Notes: generated from the sequence alone by a model not told the origin. Shown: positions 8,921 through 18,901, counted from the first letter of the stretch. The stretch: 64,000 nucleotides of DNA from Streptomyces sp. R302 (GCF_012927245.1 NZ_JABBGE010000013.1:1-64000); one strand, 5' to 3'. Made by a program: numbers and translations.

Positions 8921-11900
8921 CCGGGCCCCCGGCACCGGCGGCGTACGGCTCGACCAGGGCCAGCACGGCCTCGTGGCCGAGGTCCGCGCCGGCCGCGCGG
9001 GCGGCGGCGAGGCCGTCCTCGCCGAGCGCGGCCCGGCAGGCGGCGGCGACCGCCTCGGCCTCGCGCCGTTCGGGCACCGAGCGGGGGACGTCCCGCCGCC
9101 AGGTGTCGACGGCGGCGGCCACGCGCGCGCAGCGGGCCGCGTCGCCGGCCCGGTGCAGGGCGTAGACGAGGCCCTCGCCGAGGCTGATCACGATGATGTC
9201 CGCGCAGTGGCCGGTGAGGGCGGAGCGCAGGACCTCGGCGGCGGTCGTGACGGCCGCCGCGCCCGCTCCCTCCTGGGCCTCGATGCGGGCGACGAAGCCG
9301 TCCAGGGCGATGGTGAAGTGCGGGGGCGGGGTGCCGCCGCGGACATGCGCGCCGGCCGAGGAGATCGCGGCACGCGCGCGTGCGGGGTCGTTCCGTTCGA
9401 GGGCGAGGACCGCGCGCATGAAGTCCACGTAGGCGAGGGCGTCCTGGAGGCGCAGCCGCTCGGACTCCCGGGCGGCCTCTTCGAGGCCGCGCTCGGCGGC
9501 GGCCGAGTCGCCGTCGCGGTAGTCCAGTTCGGCGAGCCGGGCGACGAGGAACGGGGCCTCGGCGTGGGCGCCGACCTCGCGGGCGAGCCCCAGGGCCTCC
9601 TCGTACGCCTCCCTGGCCTCCTCGCGGCGGCCCCGCATCATGTTGGCCTCGGCGGCGGCGGAGGCGACCTGGGCGCCCATCCAGCGGTCGCCGACGCGGC
9701 GGGTGAGGACGCGGAGTTCGGCGAGGTCCTCGTCGACGCCCTTCATGCCGCCGGGCATGTCCACGACCATGTGGGTGCGGAACATCAGGCTCACCCCGAT
9801 CTCCCAGTCGCCGCCGTACCGGCGGCAGATCTCGACCCCGGCGTCGAGGAGGGCGCGGACCGTCGCCGGCTCCTCCGTGAGGTACGCGGTGAACGGCCAG
9901 AGCAGGCCGGGGAAGCGGGCGGACTCGGGGCCGGGGTCCTCGGCGAAGGCGTCCCGGACGCGGCGGACCAGCGCGAGCGCGTCGGCGTCCTCGCGGAGGT
10001 CGCCGGTGTACATGTGCTCGTCCTCCATGCCGAGGAAGAACGACAGCATCCGCAGGTGCATGCGCGGCCAGTGGCGGGGGTCGTCCCGGTCGTCCGGGTC
10101 CTCCCCCAGGGCGAGCGCCCGCCGGGTCCAGGCGAGGCCCTCCGGGCGGTAGTTGCGCAGCCACCAGAACCAGCCCATGGCGAAGACCAGCCGCAGCCCG
10201 GCGGGCTCGTCGGGGGCCGCGACGAGGGTCCGGTGGAGGGCGGCCCGGATGTTGTCGAGGTCCCGCTCGATCCGGTCGATCCAGGGCAGCTGCTCCCCGG
10301 AGCGGAGTCTCGGCTCGGCCTCCTCCGCGAGGGCCGTGAAGTGCGCGGTGTGAGCGGCCTCGGCGGCGGCGAGCAGCTCCGGGGTCTCGGCGGCGCGCTC
10401 GGCGGCGTACTCGTGGATGGTCTCCAGGAGGCGGTAGCGCATGGCGCCGTCGTCGGTGGGGGTGGCGATGACGAGGGACTTGTCGACGAGCGCGCCGAGG
10501 GTGGCGAGAGTGGCGAGGGCCGTGGTCGGGTCGTCGACGGCCTCGGCCGCCTGGAGGTCCCATCCGCCGGTGAAGACGGAGACCCGGCGGAGGAGGGTGC
10601 GCTCGGCCGGGTCGAGCAGGTCCCAGGACCAGTCGACGACCGCGCGGAGGGTCTGCTGGCGGGGCAGCAGGGTGCGGGCGCCGGAGCTGAGGAGCCGGAA
10701 GCGGTCGTCGAGCCGGTCCGCGATCTGGCGCGGGGTGAGCAGCCGCAGCCGGGCGGCGGCCAGTTCGATGGCGAGGGGCAGGCCGTCGAGGCGGCGGCAG
10801 ATCTCCGCGACGGCGTCCGCGGCGCCCGCCTCGCGCGCGTGGTCCCGGTCGAAGGTGGGGCGCACGGCCCGGGCCCGCTCGGCGAAGAGCCGGTGCGCGG
10901 GGGCGGGCGGCAGCGGCTCGACCGGGCGGACGGTCTCGCCGGGGACGCCGAGCGGTTCGCGGCTGGTGGCGAGGATCCGCAGGTCGGGGCAGTGCGCGAG
11001 GAGGGTCTCGGTGAGGGTCGCGGCGGCGTCGACGACGTGCTCGCAGTTGTCGAGGACGAGGAGGAGGCCTGGGCGGTGCGCGAGGTGCTCGACGAGGTGG
11101 GCGGTGGGGTCGTCCTGGAGCGCGGTGCCGTCCCGGGTGATCAGGTTGATCTCGCGGAGGCGGAGCGCGGAGAGGACGGCGCCGGGCAGCGCGCCCGGGT
11201 CGTCGAGCGGCGCGAGCTCCACGATCCACGCGTCGGGCCCGGCGGCCCGCCGCGCGACCTCCTCCGCGAGCCGCGTCTTCCCCGACCCCCCGGGCCCGAT
11301 CAGCGTCACCAGCCGAAACCGCCCGAGATCCTCCCGCAGCGCCACGAGTTCGGGCTCCCGGCCGACGAAGGAGGTGAGGCGGGGGCGGATGTTGCCACCT
11401 CCGGGGAGGACGGCGGCGTCGGGGGTCGGTTGGTGGGGGGTGGGGGCGGGGTACGTGGCGGGGCGCGGAGGCTCCGGCTGGGCGGAGTACGCGGCGGGGC
11501 GAGGGGGTTGTACGGAGGAGGAGTACGCACCGGGGCGCGAGGGCTCACCGGGGGCGGAGCTTCCCGCAGGACGCGGGTGGTCCGCGGGAACGGAGTACGC
11601 ACCGGGGCGCGGGGGCCCGCCGGGGGCGGAGCTTCCCGCAGAGCCCGGGGGCCCGCCGGGGCCGGGGCTTCCCGCAGGGCGGTGGTGGTCCGGCTGGGTG
11701 GGGTGGGTGGCTGGGGCGAGCAGTTCGTGGTGGAGGGTGGTCAGTTCGGGGCCCGGGTCGGTGCCGAGGGCGTCCGCGAGGGTGCGGCGGGCCGTCTCGT
11801 ACGCGGCGAGTGCGTCGGCGTGGCGGCCCTCGGCGCGCAGGGCGCGGATGAGCTGGGCGTGGAAGCCCTCGTCGTACGGGTGCGTGGCCGTGAGCTCGGA

Positions 11901-12425
11901 CAGCTCCGGTACGAGCCCGTCGACGGCGCCGCGCCGCAGGTCGGCCTCGACGCGGCGGCGCAGGGCGGCGAGGCGCTGCGCCTCGGGGCGGACGCCCGCC
12001 GGTCCCGGCAGGTCGGCCAGGGCGGGGCCGCGGAAGAGCCCCAGGGCGTCCCTGAGGAGCGCGGCGGCCGTCTCGGGGTCGCCGGCGTCGAGGCGGGCGC
12101 CGGCCTCCGCGGCGCGGCGCTCGAACACGTACAGGTCGATGTCCTCGCGCCCGGCGACGAGCCGGTACCCGGGTCCGGGCGTGGCGGCGACGGCCTCGCG
12201 GCCGAGGACCCTGCGCAGCCGGCCGACGAGGGCCTGGAGCGCGGCGGTCGCGTCGAGCGGCGGCTCGTCCCCGTACACGTCGTCGACGAGCTCCCCGACC
12301 GGGACGGCCCGTCCGCCGCGCAGCGCGAGCGCGGCGAGCAGCGCGCGCAGCCGGGCGCCGCCGAGGGGCAGGGGGGTGCCGTCGGGGCCGAGGGCCTCGG
12401 TGGTGCCGAGGAGGAGATACCGCAC
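8907..12425 (-). CDS. AfsR/SARP-family regulator (BTAD - NB-ARC - TPR)
   Basis: A 1172-residue regulator. An OmpR-type winged helix at about residues 1-90 begins MRYLLLGTTEALGPDG. A bacterial transcriptional activation (BTAD) domain follows to about 235. A Pro/Ser/Gly-rich repetitive linker spans about 245-345. The NB-ARC-type STAND ATPase carries the P-loop LIGPGGSGKTRLAEE and the Walker B-like LLLVLDNCEHVVD. The long C-terminal half is made of TPR-like helices. This is the AfsR architecture, associated with control of antibiotic production by phosphorylation and ATP-driven assembly. Its 3' end overlaps the end of the sigma/NPCBM gene. It is not assigned as AfsR itself because the true afsR usually has afsS beside it and none is seen. 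Confidence 0.88.
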   Translation of the reverse strand: MRYLLLGTTEALGPDGTPLPLGGARLRALLAALALRGGRAVPVGELVDDVYGDEPPLDATAALQALVGRLRRVLGREAVAATPGPGYRLVAGREDIDLYVFERRAAEAGARLDAGDPETAAALLRDALGLFRGPALADLPGPAGVRPEAQRLAALRRRVEADLRRGAVDGLVPELSELTATHPYDEGFHAQLIRALRAEGRHADALAAYETARRTLADALGTDPGPELTTLHHELLAPATHPTQPDHHRPAGSPGPGGPPGSAGSSAPGGPPRPGAYSVPADHPRPAGSSAPGEPSRPGAYSSSVQPPRPAAYSAQPEPPRPATYPAPTPHQPTPDAAVLPGGGNIRPRLTSFVGREPELVALREDLGRFRLVTLIGPGGSGKTRLAEEVARRAAGPDAWIVELAPLDDPGALPGAVLSALRLREINLITRDGTALQDDPTAHLVEHLAHRPGLLLVLDNCEHVVDAAATLTETLLAHCPDLRILATSREPLGVPGETVRPVEPLPPAPAHRLFAERARAVRPTFDRDHAREAGAADAVAEICRRLDGLPLAIELAAARLRLLTPRQIADRLDDRFRLLSSGARTLLPRQQTLRAVVDWSWDLLDPAERTLLRRVSVFTGGWDLQAAEAVDDPTTALATLATLGALVDKSLVIATPTDDGAMRYRLLETIHEYAAERAAETPELLAAAEAAHTAHFTALAEEAEPRLRSGEQLPWIDRIERDLDNIRAALHRTLVAAPDEPAGLRLVFAMGWFWWLRNYRPEGLAWTRRALALGEDPDDRDDPRHWPRMHLRMLSFFLGMEDEHMYTGDLREDADALALVRRVRDAFAEDPGPESARFPGLLWPFTAYLTEEPATVRALLDAGVEICRRYGGDWEIGVSLMFRTHMVVDMPGGMKGVDEDLAELRVLTRRVGDRWMGAQVASAAAEANMMRGRREEAREAYEEALGLAREVGAHAEAPFLVARLAELDYRDGDSAAAERGLEEAARESERLRLQDALAYVDFMRAVLALERNDPARARAAISSAGAHVRGGTPPPHFTIALDGFVARIEAQEGAGAAAVTTAAEVLRSALTGHCADIIVISLGEGLVYALHRAGDAARCARVAAAVDTWRRDVPRSVPERREAEAVAAACRAALGEDGLAAARAAGADLGHEAVLALVEPYAAGAGGPVRSN

Positions 12426-12497
12426 CGGCCCATTCTTGCCGCCGGGGGCCGGGGGCGCCTCGGGGTTTCCCCGGACTGTGGACAGCGGCGCCGGGGG

Positions 12498-13094
12498 TCA
12501 GAATTCGGCGGTGTCCAGGGTGAAGCCGAGGGGGGCGGGGAGCGGGACCTCTGCCCCCAGCCTGTGGATGGACTTGTGGGTGTAGTCGTCGCCGACGGGC
12601 TCGGAGCAGACGACGGCCTCGCCGGCCTCGCGGTCGATGAGCAGGTAGACGGGGATCGCCGCGCGCGCGTAGGCCCTGATCTTCAGGCCCCGGTCACGGC
12701 CGGCGGTCGACGTGGAGGTGACTTCGGCGACGAGGAGGACGGGGTCGGGGGCGTGCCAGTCCTGCTTGTCGCCGAAGCTTCCCTTGGGGGCGATCGCGAG
12801 ATCCGGGATGACCCGGACGGTGTCGTCCGTCCCCGGGAGGCTGAGGCCGATGCCGGTGTAGCGCCCGAGTCCCTTGTCATGGTCTCGGACCTGACCGCTC
12901 AGCTCCGACACGATCTCCTCGTGCTCGCCGTTGGCCGGAGGCACCACGTAGATCTCCCCTTCGATCAGCTCCACGCGCCAGCCCCTGGGGGCTGAGGCAC
13001 TGAACAGCTCGAAGGTCGTCTGCACACTCGCGTCGTCGACGTCGGGCAGCTCCTCGGGAGATGTCTCCTCGGGCGTCGGCAGCGGCATGGCCAT
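12498..13094 (-). CDS. Uma2-family (DUF820) putative restriction-like endonuclease
   Basis: A 198-residue protein of the Uma2/DUF820 family. Its PD-(D/E)XK-like core shows IPDLAIAPKG, then LLVAEVTSTSTAGRD and a Lys in RGLKIRAYARA, the expected D...E...K pattern. The C-terminal strand YLLIDREAGEAVV is also typical. The family is very abundant in Streptomyces and cyanobacteria; nuclease activity is predicted from fold and no cellular role is established. It starts with ATG at 13094 after an AGGAGG-like site and ends 72 bp before the AfsR-like start, so the two may be co-transcribed. Confidence 0.85.
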   Translation of the reverse strand: MAMPLPTPEETSPEELPDVDDASVQTTFELFSASAPRGWRVELIEGEIYVVPPANGEHEEIVSELSGQVRDHDKGLGRYTGIGLSLPGTDDTVRVIPDLAIAPKGSFGDKQDWHAPDPVLLVAEVTSTSTAGRDRGLKIRAYARAAIPVYLLIDREAGEAVVCSEPVGDDYTHKSIHRLGAEVPLPAPLGFTLDTAEF

Positions 13095-13191
13095 GCTGGA
13101 CCTCCTTCGCTCGGTGCGACGCTCTCAGCTTAGAACGGGCTGCGGAGCCGGTTCAGGAACCGGTTGACTCGAACGGGCGTGCTGTGACGTT

Positions 13192-15399
13192 TCACCGCCC
13201 CGTCAGCGACCGGGACGCCGGGATCAGCGGTCCCTGGACCGCGCGCGGGGCGCGGGCGGTGGCCGTGTCGGTCCAGCAGGAGCCGCGGCGGGCGAGGAGG
13301 CGGTGGAGCCAGAGTTCGGTGGAGACGAGGTCGGCGAGGCCGTCGAGGGGGACGCGGGCGCCGTCGGCGGCGGCGCGCAGGGCGTCGCGGACGGTGCCCG
13401 CCTCGATGAGGCCCGCGTCGGCGAGGAGGGGTGCCTCGAAGAGGGCCAGCAGGGTCGGGAGGGCGGCGCGCAGGCCCGCGCGGGCGGTGCCGGCGGGGAC
13501 CGCGGGGTAGGGGGCGCCCCAGCCGGGCGGCAGGTCGCGGATGCCGGTGTCGGCGAGGACGGTGCGCAGGACGCCGGCCCGCGCGTCGGGCTGCACGCGG
13601 AGCGCTTCGGGGAGGTCGCGGCAGGCGCGGACGACCTGGTTGTCGAGGAACGGCGCGTGGAGCCGCTGGCCGCGGATCTCGGCGGCCTGTTCCAGGACCC
13701 GGTGGTCGGCCGCCGCCCGCGCGAGGGCGGCACGCGCGCGTGCCTCGCCCGGGCGCTGCACGGCCGGCGGCAGGGTGGCCGCCCGGTTGAGGCGCGCGGA
13801 CACCTCGGCGAGCGCCTCGCCCGTCAGCCAGCGGGCCGCGGGACCGGGCCGGGACCAGGCGAGCGCGGAGAGCGAGGCGGCCAGCGGGCCGTGGGTGTCG
13901 GCGGGGGCGCGGTTGGCGTCGAGGACGTGCCGGGCGGCGGTCTCCAGACCGGCCCGGTAGGGCGTACGGGCGAGCCTGCGCGCCGCGCGGTAGACGGTGA
14001 CCGGCACCAGGAAGGCGCCCGCGGACGGGCCGGTCGCCTTGGCGAGGGCGGTCACGGGCCGCACCAGGGAGCGGCGCCGGCGGTCCATCAGGAGGTCGGC
14101 GAGGCGCGCCGGGTGGGCGTCCAGGACCTGCCGGGCGCCGAGCCCGGTGAAGTGGTCGGCGCTGCCTCCCGCCAGGCGCCTGCGGTGGCGTTCGGCGGTG
14201 ACGAGGGCGGGTCCCGGCTCGTCGGTGAGCGGCCCGTCGAGGGCGGCGTACGGGAGGGCCTCCTCGCCCGCCGTGACGACCACGTGGCGCAGTCGGGGGT
14301 CGGCCGCCAGCTCGCGGGCCCGCTCCAGTTCGGCCGTCCTGCCCGGGCCCGGCTTGGCCGCCAGGTCGTTGAAGGTGACGGCGAGGAGCCGCTCCCCCGC
14401 GTCCGCGCCGTGGCCGAGGATCGTGCCGGGCACCCCGGGCAGCCCGGCGGCGAGCAGGGCGAGGGTGGCGGAGGCGCTGCCGCCGGACAGGTCCGCGCCG
14501 ATGCCGGGCACGGGCCCGGCGCCGCGGGCGGCCCGCCGGTCCGCGGGCCCCATCCCGGGGACCGGTCCGGGATCCGGCAGGGGCGCCTCGGGGGCGTGCC
14601 GGGGGGCCGTGAGCCGGGCCCGTACGGACTCCACCAGCGCGTCCCTGACCGCCTCGACGGCCTGCCGGGGCTCGGCCTGCGGGGCGGCGACGGCGAGCGA
14701 GGCCACCGTCTCGTACCCGGTGATCTCGCGGGAGCCCTCGCGCAGGATGAGCGCGTGACCCGGCGGGACGCGGCGGACTCCCTCGTACGGGGTGGAGTCG
14801 CGCAGCGCCTCCGGGGACTCGGGGCAGGCGAGCAGCGCGGCGAGGTGGCCGATGTCGAGCTGGGCCTCCACGAGGTCGGCGAGCGGCAGGGCGGCGGTGG
14901 CGTAGGCGGTGCCGCCCTCCCAGGGGGTGTGGAAGACGGGCCTGGCGCCCGCGAGGTCGCCGGTGACCGTGACGCGGCGGCCGGCCTTGACGACGGCGGT
15001 GTAGCTGCCGGGCCAGGCGGTCAGGTGGCGCAGGGCGCCGCCGCGCGCGGTGACGAGGCCGCGGCGGAGTTCGTCGTCGCCGGCGGCGCAGCAGCCGAGG
15101 ACGGCGAGCCGGGTGCCGTCGTCGAGGCTGACGACCCGCACCTCGTCCGGGCGCCAGTCGCCGACCGCCCACAGTGGGTCGGGGTCGCCCCACAGGAGCT
15201 GTGCGCCCACCGGCTGCACCGTGCGCCCCCCGACGTGCCCGCCGCTCTCGGCGTAGGGGCGCCCTTGGGGCGGGAGGTGGGGGTCGTACGCGCCGGGCGC
15301 GCCGTACGCACCGTGGGCGCCGTCGCTCACTCCGGCGCGCGCCCCCGTCGTCGTGGCGTACCTCGCGGCGACACTGCTCCAGCCCACCAGCCATCGCAT
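13192..15399 (-). CDS. Asparagine-synthetase-like protein with degenerate active site
   Basis: A protein of about 735 residues resembling the asparagine synthase superfamily, including the RiPP/lasso-type cyclases. The N-terminal half has an Ntn-hydrolase-like fold but begins MRWLVGW, so the catalytic Cys2 of glutaminases is missing. The ATP-pyrophosphatase loop reads LSGGSASATLALLA where SGGxDS is expected. The later GDGGDE-type loop reads FTGLGARQVL. The helical end APFLDNQVVRACRDLPEALR is well conserved. The ATG at 15399 follows GGAGG and matches the start of related proteins; the frame further upstream has no similarity. It may be a pseudoenzyme. No precursor peptide, leader peptidase or transporter lies beside it. 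Confidence 0.75.
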   Translation of the reverse strand: MRWLVGWSSVAARYATTTGARAGVSDGAHGAYGAPGAYDPHLPPQGRPYAESGGHVGGRTVQPVGAQLLWGDPDPLWAVGDWRPDEVRVVSLDDGTRLAVLGCCAAGDDELRRGLVTARGGALRHLTAWPGSYTAVVKAGRRVTVTGDLAGARPVFHTPWEGGTAYATAALPLADLVEAQLDIGHLAALLACPESPEALRDSTPYEGVRRVPPGHALILREGSREITGYETVASLAVAAPQAEPRQAVEAVRDALVESVRARLTAPRHAPEAPLPDPGPVPGMGPADRRAARGAGPVPGIGADLSGGSASATLALLAAGLPGVPGTILGHGADAGERLLAVTFNDLAAKPGPGRTAELERARELAADPRLRHVVVTAGEEALPYAALDGPLTDEPGPALVTAERHRRRLAGGSADHFTGLGARQVLDAHPARLADLLMDRRRRSLVRPVTALAKATGPSAGAFLVPVTVYRAARRLARTPYRAGLETAARHVLDANRAPADTHGPLAASLSALAWSRPGPAARWLTGEALAEVSARLNRAATLPPAVQRPGEARARAALARAAADHRVLEQAAEIRGQRLHAPFLDNQVVRACRDLPEALRVQPDARAGVLRTVLADTGIRDLPPGWGAPYPAVPAGTARAGLRAALPTLLALFEAPLLADAGLIEAGTVRDALRAAADGARVPLDGLADLVSTELWLHRLLARRGSCWTDTATARAPRAVQGPLIPASRSLTGR

Positions 15400-16153
15400 C
15401 GGCGCCTCCACGTCCGTTTCGGTGGGGCCATGCTGCCATGACAACGGCGCACGGGGCGGGGTCCGGGCGCACGCGCCCGAAAGCCGAATGCGCCCCTGGC
15501 ATGCGTCAGTTGACCACCGGGGGAACGCGGGGTGGCGCGGCGCGCGGGGCTCCGGAGGCGGGGCGGCGGTGAGCGCGCGGCGCGGAGGGGCGGGAAGCGG
15601 CGAGGAGTTCGCACCGACGGGCCTCCGGCGCATCATGGTCCGCGGGCACGAGATCGGCCGATTCTCGCCCTCGGCAAGAGGTTTGACCTGCCGTCAGGCG
15701 CAGATGAGGATCACGGGAACGGCGTCCGGGCCCCTTGTCGCACGCCCGTCCGCACCCTCGCCGGCGGGTCGACTCCCGGCAGTCCGGGAGGCGACCCGCC
15801 CCCCGGCGCCGTCCGCCGCCCGCGGGGAATGGGGCGGCGGTGTCCCCCAGCCCACCGGTGCGGGAACCGGAACACCAGGCGTTCCGCCTCCCGGCCGGAC
15901 GGGCCGACCCACGCAGGACCCATCGAAGCGGCGCCGCCCCCGGGCGGCGAGAGCGCACGGCCGGGCGCACGGCGCCACGGGCGGAGCACGGACCGGGCGG
16001 CGGCCGCCTCCGGTCGGCTGGTCACACAACAATCTCGCCATACGGAACTCTGCCCCTTAACGGTGGGGATGCGGCGAACTACGCTGTGTTTACGAATGCC
16101 GCCTGCCTATGCCCGGCGTCGCGGCGGCCGTCTGGATGTCGAGGGGTGGCGTC
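15400..16153. other. 754-bp intergenic region without supported gene
   Basis: This gap separates two divergent genes. I looked on both strands for a small precursor peptide for the asparagine-synthetase-like protein and found only Arg/Pro/Gly-rich shadow frames without a ribosome-binding site. Somewhat AT-richer DNA around 16020-16100 (ACACAACAATCTCGCCATACGG) probably holds the promoter of the NsdA-like gene. Confidence 0.5.
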
Positions 16154-17608
16154 ATGTCCAGGGAGCAACGCGGGCCGAACGAGAAGCTCGGCGCCGTTCT
16201 CGCCCTCGCGGGAATCAGCAACGCCGGCCTCGCCCGGCGCGTCAACGACCTCGGTGCGCAGCGCGGGCTGACCCTTCGCTACGACAAGACCTCGGTGGCC
16301 CGCTGGGTCTCCAAGGGGATGGTGCCGCAGGGCGCCGCGCCGCACCTGATCGCCGCCGCGATCGGCCAGAAGCTGGGCCGGCCCGTGCCGCTGCACGAGA
16401 TCGGGCTCGCGGACGCCGACCCGGCGCCCGAGGTGGGGCTCGCCTTCCCCCGGGACGTCGGGGAGGCGGTCCGTGCCGCCACCGACCTCTACCGGCTGGA
16501 TCTCGCCGGCCGGCGGGCCGGCGGGGGCGGGATCTGGCAGTCGCTGGCCGGCTCGTTCTCGGTCAGCGCCTACGCGACCCCGGCCTCCCGGTGGCTGATC
16601 ACCCCCGCCGACCCGTCGGTGGAGCGGGAGGCGGGCCGGCACGGCGCCGGCGGCGCGAGCGGTCACGGACCCCCCGATTCCGGGGAGCACGCGCGCGTGG
16701 GACACAGCGACGTCGCCAAGCTCCGCGAGGCGGCGGAGGACGCGCGCAAGTGGGACTCCAAATACGGCGGCGGCGACTGGCGGTCCTCGATGGTGCCCGA
16801 GTGCTTGAGGGTGGACGCGGCGCCGCTGCTGCTCGGCTCGTACTCGGACGAGGTCGGCAGGGCGCTCTTCGGCGCGACCTCCGAACTGACCCGGCTGGCC
16901 GGGTGGATGGCCTTCGACACCGGACAGCAGGAGGCCGCCCAGCGGTACTACATCCAGGCGCTGCGGCTCGCGCGGGCCGCCGCCGACGTGCCGCTCGGCG
17001 GGTACGTCCTCGCCTCGATGTCGCTCCAGGCCACCTACCGGGGCTTCGCCGACGAGGGCGTGGACCTGGCGCAGGCCGCCCTCGAACGGAACCGGGGGCT
17101 CGCCACCGCCCGCACCATGTCCTTCTTCCGGCTCGTCGAGGCCCGCGCGCACGCCAAGGCCGGCGACGGGCCCGCGGCGGCCGCGGCGCTGAAGTCCGCC
17201 GAGGGGTGGCTGGAGCGCTCCCGGGAGGGCGACGCCGACCCGACGTGGCTGGGCTTCTACTCGTACGACCGGTTCTGCGCGGACGCCGCCGAGTGCTACC
17301 GGGACCTCGGGATGCCGCGCGAGGTGCGGCGCTTCACCGAGCAGGCGCTGTCCCGGCCGACGGAGGAGTTCGTCCGCTCGCACGGGCTGCGGCTCGTCGT
17401 CTCGGCCGTCGCCGAGCTGGAGTCCGGCAACCTCGACGCGGCCTGCGCGGCGGGCACGCGCGCGGTGGAGGTGGCCGGCCGGATCTCCTCGGCGCGGACC
17501 ACGGAGTACGTACGGGACCTGCTGCACCGCCTGGAGCCGTACGGGCACGAGCCGAGGGTCATGGAGCTGCGGGAACGGGCCCGGCCGCTGCTGGTCACCC
17601 CGGCGTGA
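16154..17608 (+). CDS. NsdA-like TPR protein, sporulation-associated regulator
   Basis: A 484-residue protein. It has an N-terminal XRE-like helix-turn-helix region of about 60 residues (GISNAGLARRVNDLGAQ and TSVARWVSKGMVPQG). A variable Gly-rich insert follows near residues 165-200. The C-terminal two-thirds are TPR-type helices, for example QEAAQRYYIQALRLARAAAD and DLAQAALERNRGL. Streptomyces NsdA and its paralogues have this layout and repress sporulation and antibiotic production. Which paralogue this is cannot be decided here, though synteny suggests the sporulation-associated protein near bldC/atrA rather than NsdA itself. The ATG at 16154 follows GAGGGGTGG. Confidence 0.78.
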   Translation: MSREQRGPNEKLGAVLALAGISNAGLARRVNDLGAQRGLTLRYDKTSVARWVSKGMVPQGAAPHLIAAAIGQKLGRPVPLHEIGLADADPAPEVGLAFPRDVGEAVRAATDLYRLDLAGRRAGGGGIWQSLAGSFSVSAYATPASRWLITPADPSVEREAGRHGAGGASGHGPPDSGEHARVGHSDVAKLREAAEDARKWDSKYGGGDWRSSMVPECLRVDAAPLLLGSYSDEVGRALFGATSELTRLAGWMAFDTGQQEAAQRYYIQALRLARAAADVPLGGYVLASMSLQATYRGFADEGVDLAQAALERNRGLATARTMSFFRLVEARAHAKAGDGPAAAAALKSAEGWLERSREGDADPTWLGFYSYDRFCADAAECYRDLGMPREVRRFTEQALSRPTEEFVRSHGLRLVVSAVAELESGNLDAACAAGTRAVEVAGRISSARTTEYVRDLLHRLEPYGHEPRVMELRERARPLLVTPA

Positions 17609-17716
17609 CGGGGTGCGGCGGGGCGTGCGCGAAAGCGTGACGCGCATCCCACGACGTGGGCGTTTAGCGGGATTGTCAGTGGGCCAGTGCACTATCAGGG
17701 GTGGGAGGTGGCGCTG

Positions 17717-18901
17717 GTGTTTGACTGTGACGTGCTGGTGATCGGCGGCGGGATCGTCGGTCTGTCGACGGCGTACGCGCTGCAGCGCGCCGCCCCCGGC
17801 ACCCGCGTCGCCGTCCTGGAGAAGGAGGACGGCCCCGCGCGCCACCAGACCGGGCGCAACAGCGGGGTCATCCACAGCGGCCTCTACTACCGGCCCGGGT
17901 CCCTGAAGGCGCGGTTCGCCGTCGAAGGCGCCGCCGAAATGGTCAAGTTCTGCGCGGAATGGGACATCCCGCACCAGGTGACCGGCAAGCTCGTCGTCGC
18001 CACCGAGCGCGAGGAGCTGCCCCGGCTGCACGCGCTGGTCCAGCGCGGGCGGGAGAACGGCATCCCGGTGCGCGAGCTCGGGCCCTCGCAGATCACCGAG
18101 TACGAGCCCCGGGTGCGGGGGCTCGCCGCTATCCACGTCGGCACGACCGGCATCGTCGACTACCAGGCGGTCGCGCGGCGGCTCGCCGAAGCCTCCGGAG
18201 CGGAGATCCTCTACGGCGCGGAGGTCACGGCGATCGACCGGCGCCCGTGGGGCGTCGCCGTGCGCACCGCCGACCAGCGGATCCTGCGCGGCAAGGTGCT
18301 CGTGAACTGCGCGGGGCTGCACTGCGACCGGATCGCGCGGCTCGCCGGGGACGACCCGGGCATGCGGATCGTCCCCTTCCGCGGCGAGTACTACGAACTG
18401 GCCGACCCCTCGCTGGTGCGGGGCCTCGTCTATCCCGTGCCCGACCCCGCCTTCCCGTTCCTCGGGGTGCACCTCACCCGGGGCATCGACGGCAGCGTGC
18501 ACGTCGGGCCGAACGCGGTGCCGGCACTCGCCCGCGAAGGGTACGACTGGGGGGTCGTCCGGCCCGGCGAGCTCGGCGGCACGCTCGCGTGGCCCGGCTC
18601 CTGGACCATCGCGCGCCGCCACTGGCGGTACGGGGCGGGGGAACTGCGCCGCTCCCTCTCGAAGCGGGCCTTCACCGAGTCCGTGCGGCGGCTGCTGCCG
18701 GGTGTGGACGAGTCCGATCTGCGGCCTACGGCTGCGGGGGTGCGGGCGCAGGCGGTGCTGCGGGACGGGACGCTGGTGGACGACTTCCTCATCCGCGAGG
18801 GGGTCCGCACGGTGCACGTCCTCAACGCGCCCTCGCCCGCGGCGACCGCGTCCCTCCCCATCGGCCGAGAAATAGCCCACCGCACCCTGCGCCTCCTCTG
18901 A
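17717..18901 (+). CDS. lhgO: L-2-hydroxyglutarate oxidase (FAD-dependent)
   Basis: A 394-residue FAD oxidoreductase of the LhgO/DAO family. The N-terminal dinucleotide motif is VLVIGGGIVGLSTAYAL, followed by the hallmark HQTGRNSGVIHSGLYY that places it in the L-2-hydroxyglutarate branch. The motif PFRGEYYEL lies in the middle and VHVLNAPSPAATAS near the end. It would oxidise L-2-hydroxyglutarate to 2-oxoglutarate, passing electrons to oxygen or quinone. The GTG at 17717 is preferred because GGGAGG lies 8 bp upstream; a GTG at 17687 would add ten residues before the Rossmann strand. It stands alone, followed by the palindromic repeat region. Confidence 0.85.
   Translation: MFDCDVLVIGGGIVGLSTAYALQRAAPGTRVAVLEKEDGPARHQTGRNSGVIHSGLYYRPGSLKARFAVEGAAEMVKFCAEWDIPHQVTGKLVVATEREELPRLHALVQRGRENGIPVRELGPSQITEYEPRVRGLAAIHVGTTGIVDYQAVARRLAEASGAEILYGAEVTAIDRRPWGVAVRTADQRILRGKVLVNCAGLHCDRIARLAGDDPGMRIVPFRGEYYELADPSLVRGLVYPVPDPAFPFLGVHLTRGIDGSVHVGPNAVPALAREGYDWGVVRPGELGGTLAWPGSWTIARRHWRYGAGELRRSLSKRAFTESVRRLLPGVDESDLRPTAAGVRAQAVLRDGTLVDDFLIREGVRTVHVLNAPSPAATASLPIGREIAHRTLRLL

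Noticed and set aside
8973..12995. 1340-codon plus-strand frame opposite the AfsR-like gene
   Set aside because: Composition is Gly/Ala/Val/Glu-rich without domains; the opposite strand has BTAD and NB-ARC motifs.
13192..16153. Lasso-peptide biosynthetic cluster
   Set aside because: Only the asparagine-synthetase-like protein is present, with degenerate catalytic loops; no precursor, leader peptidase (B2), recognition element (B1) or transporter was found.
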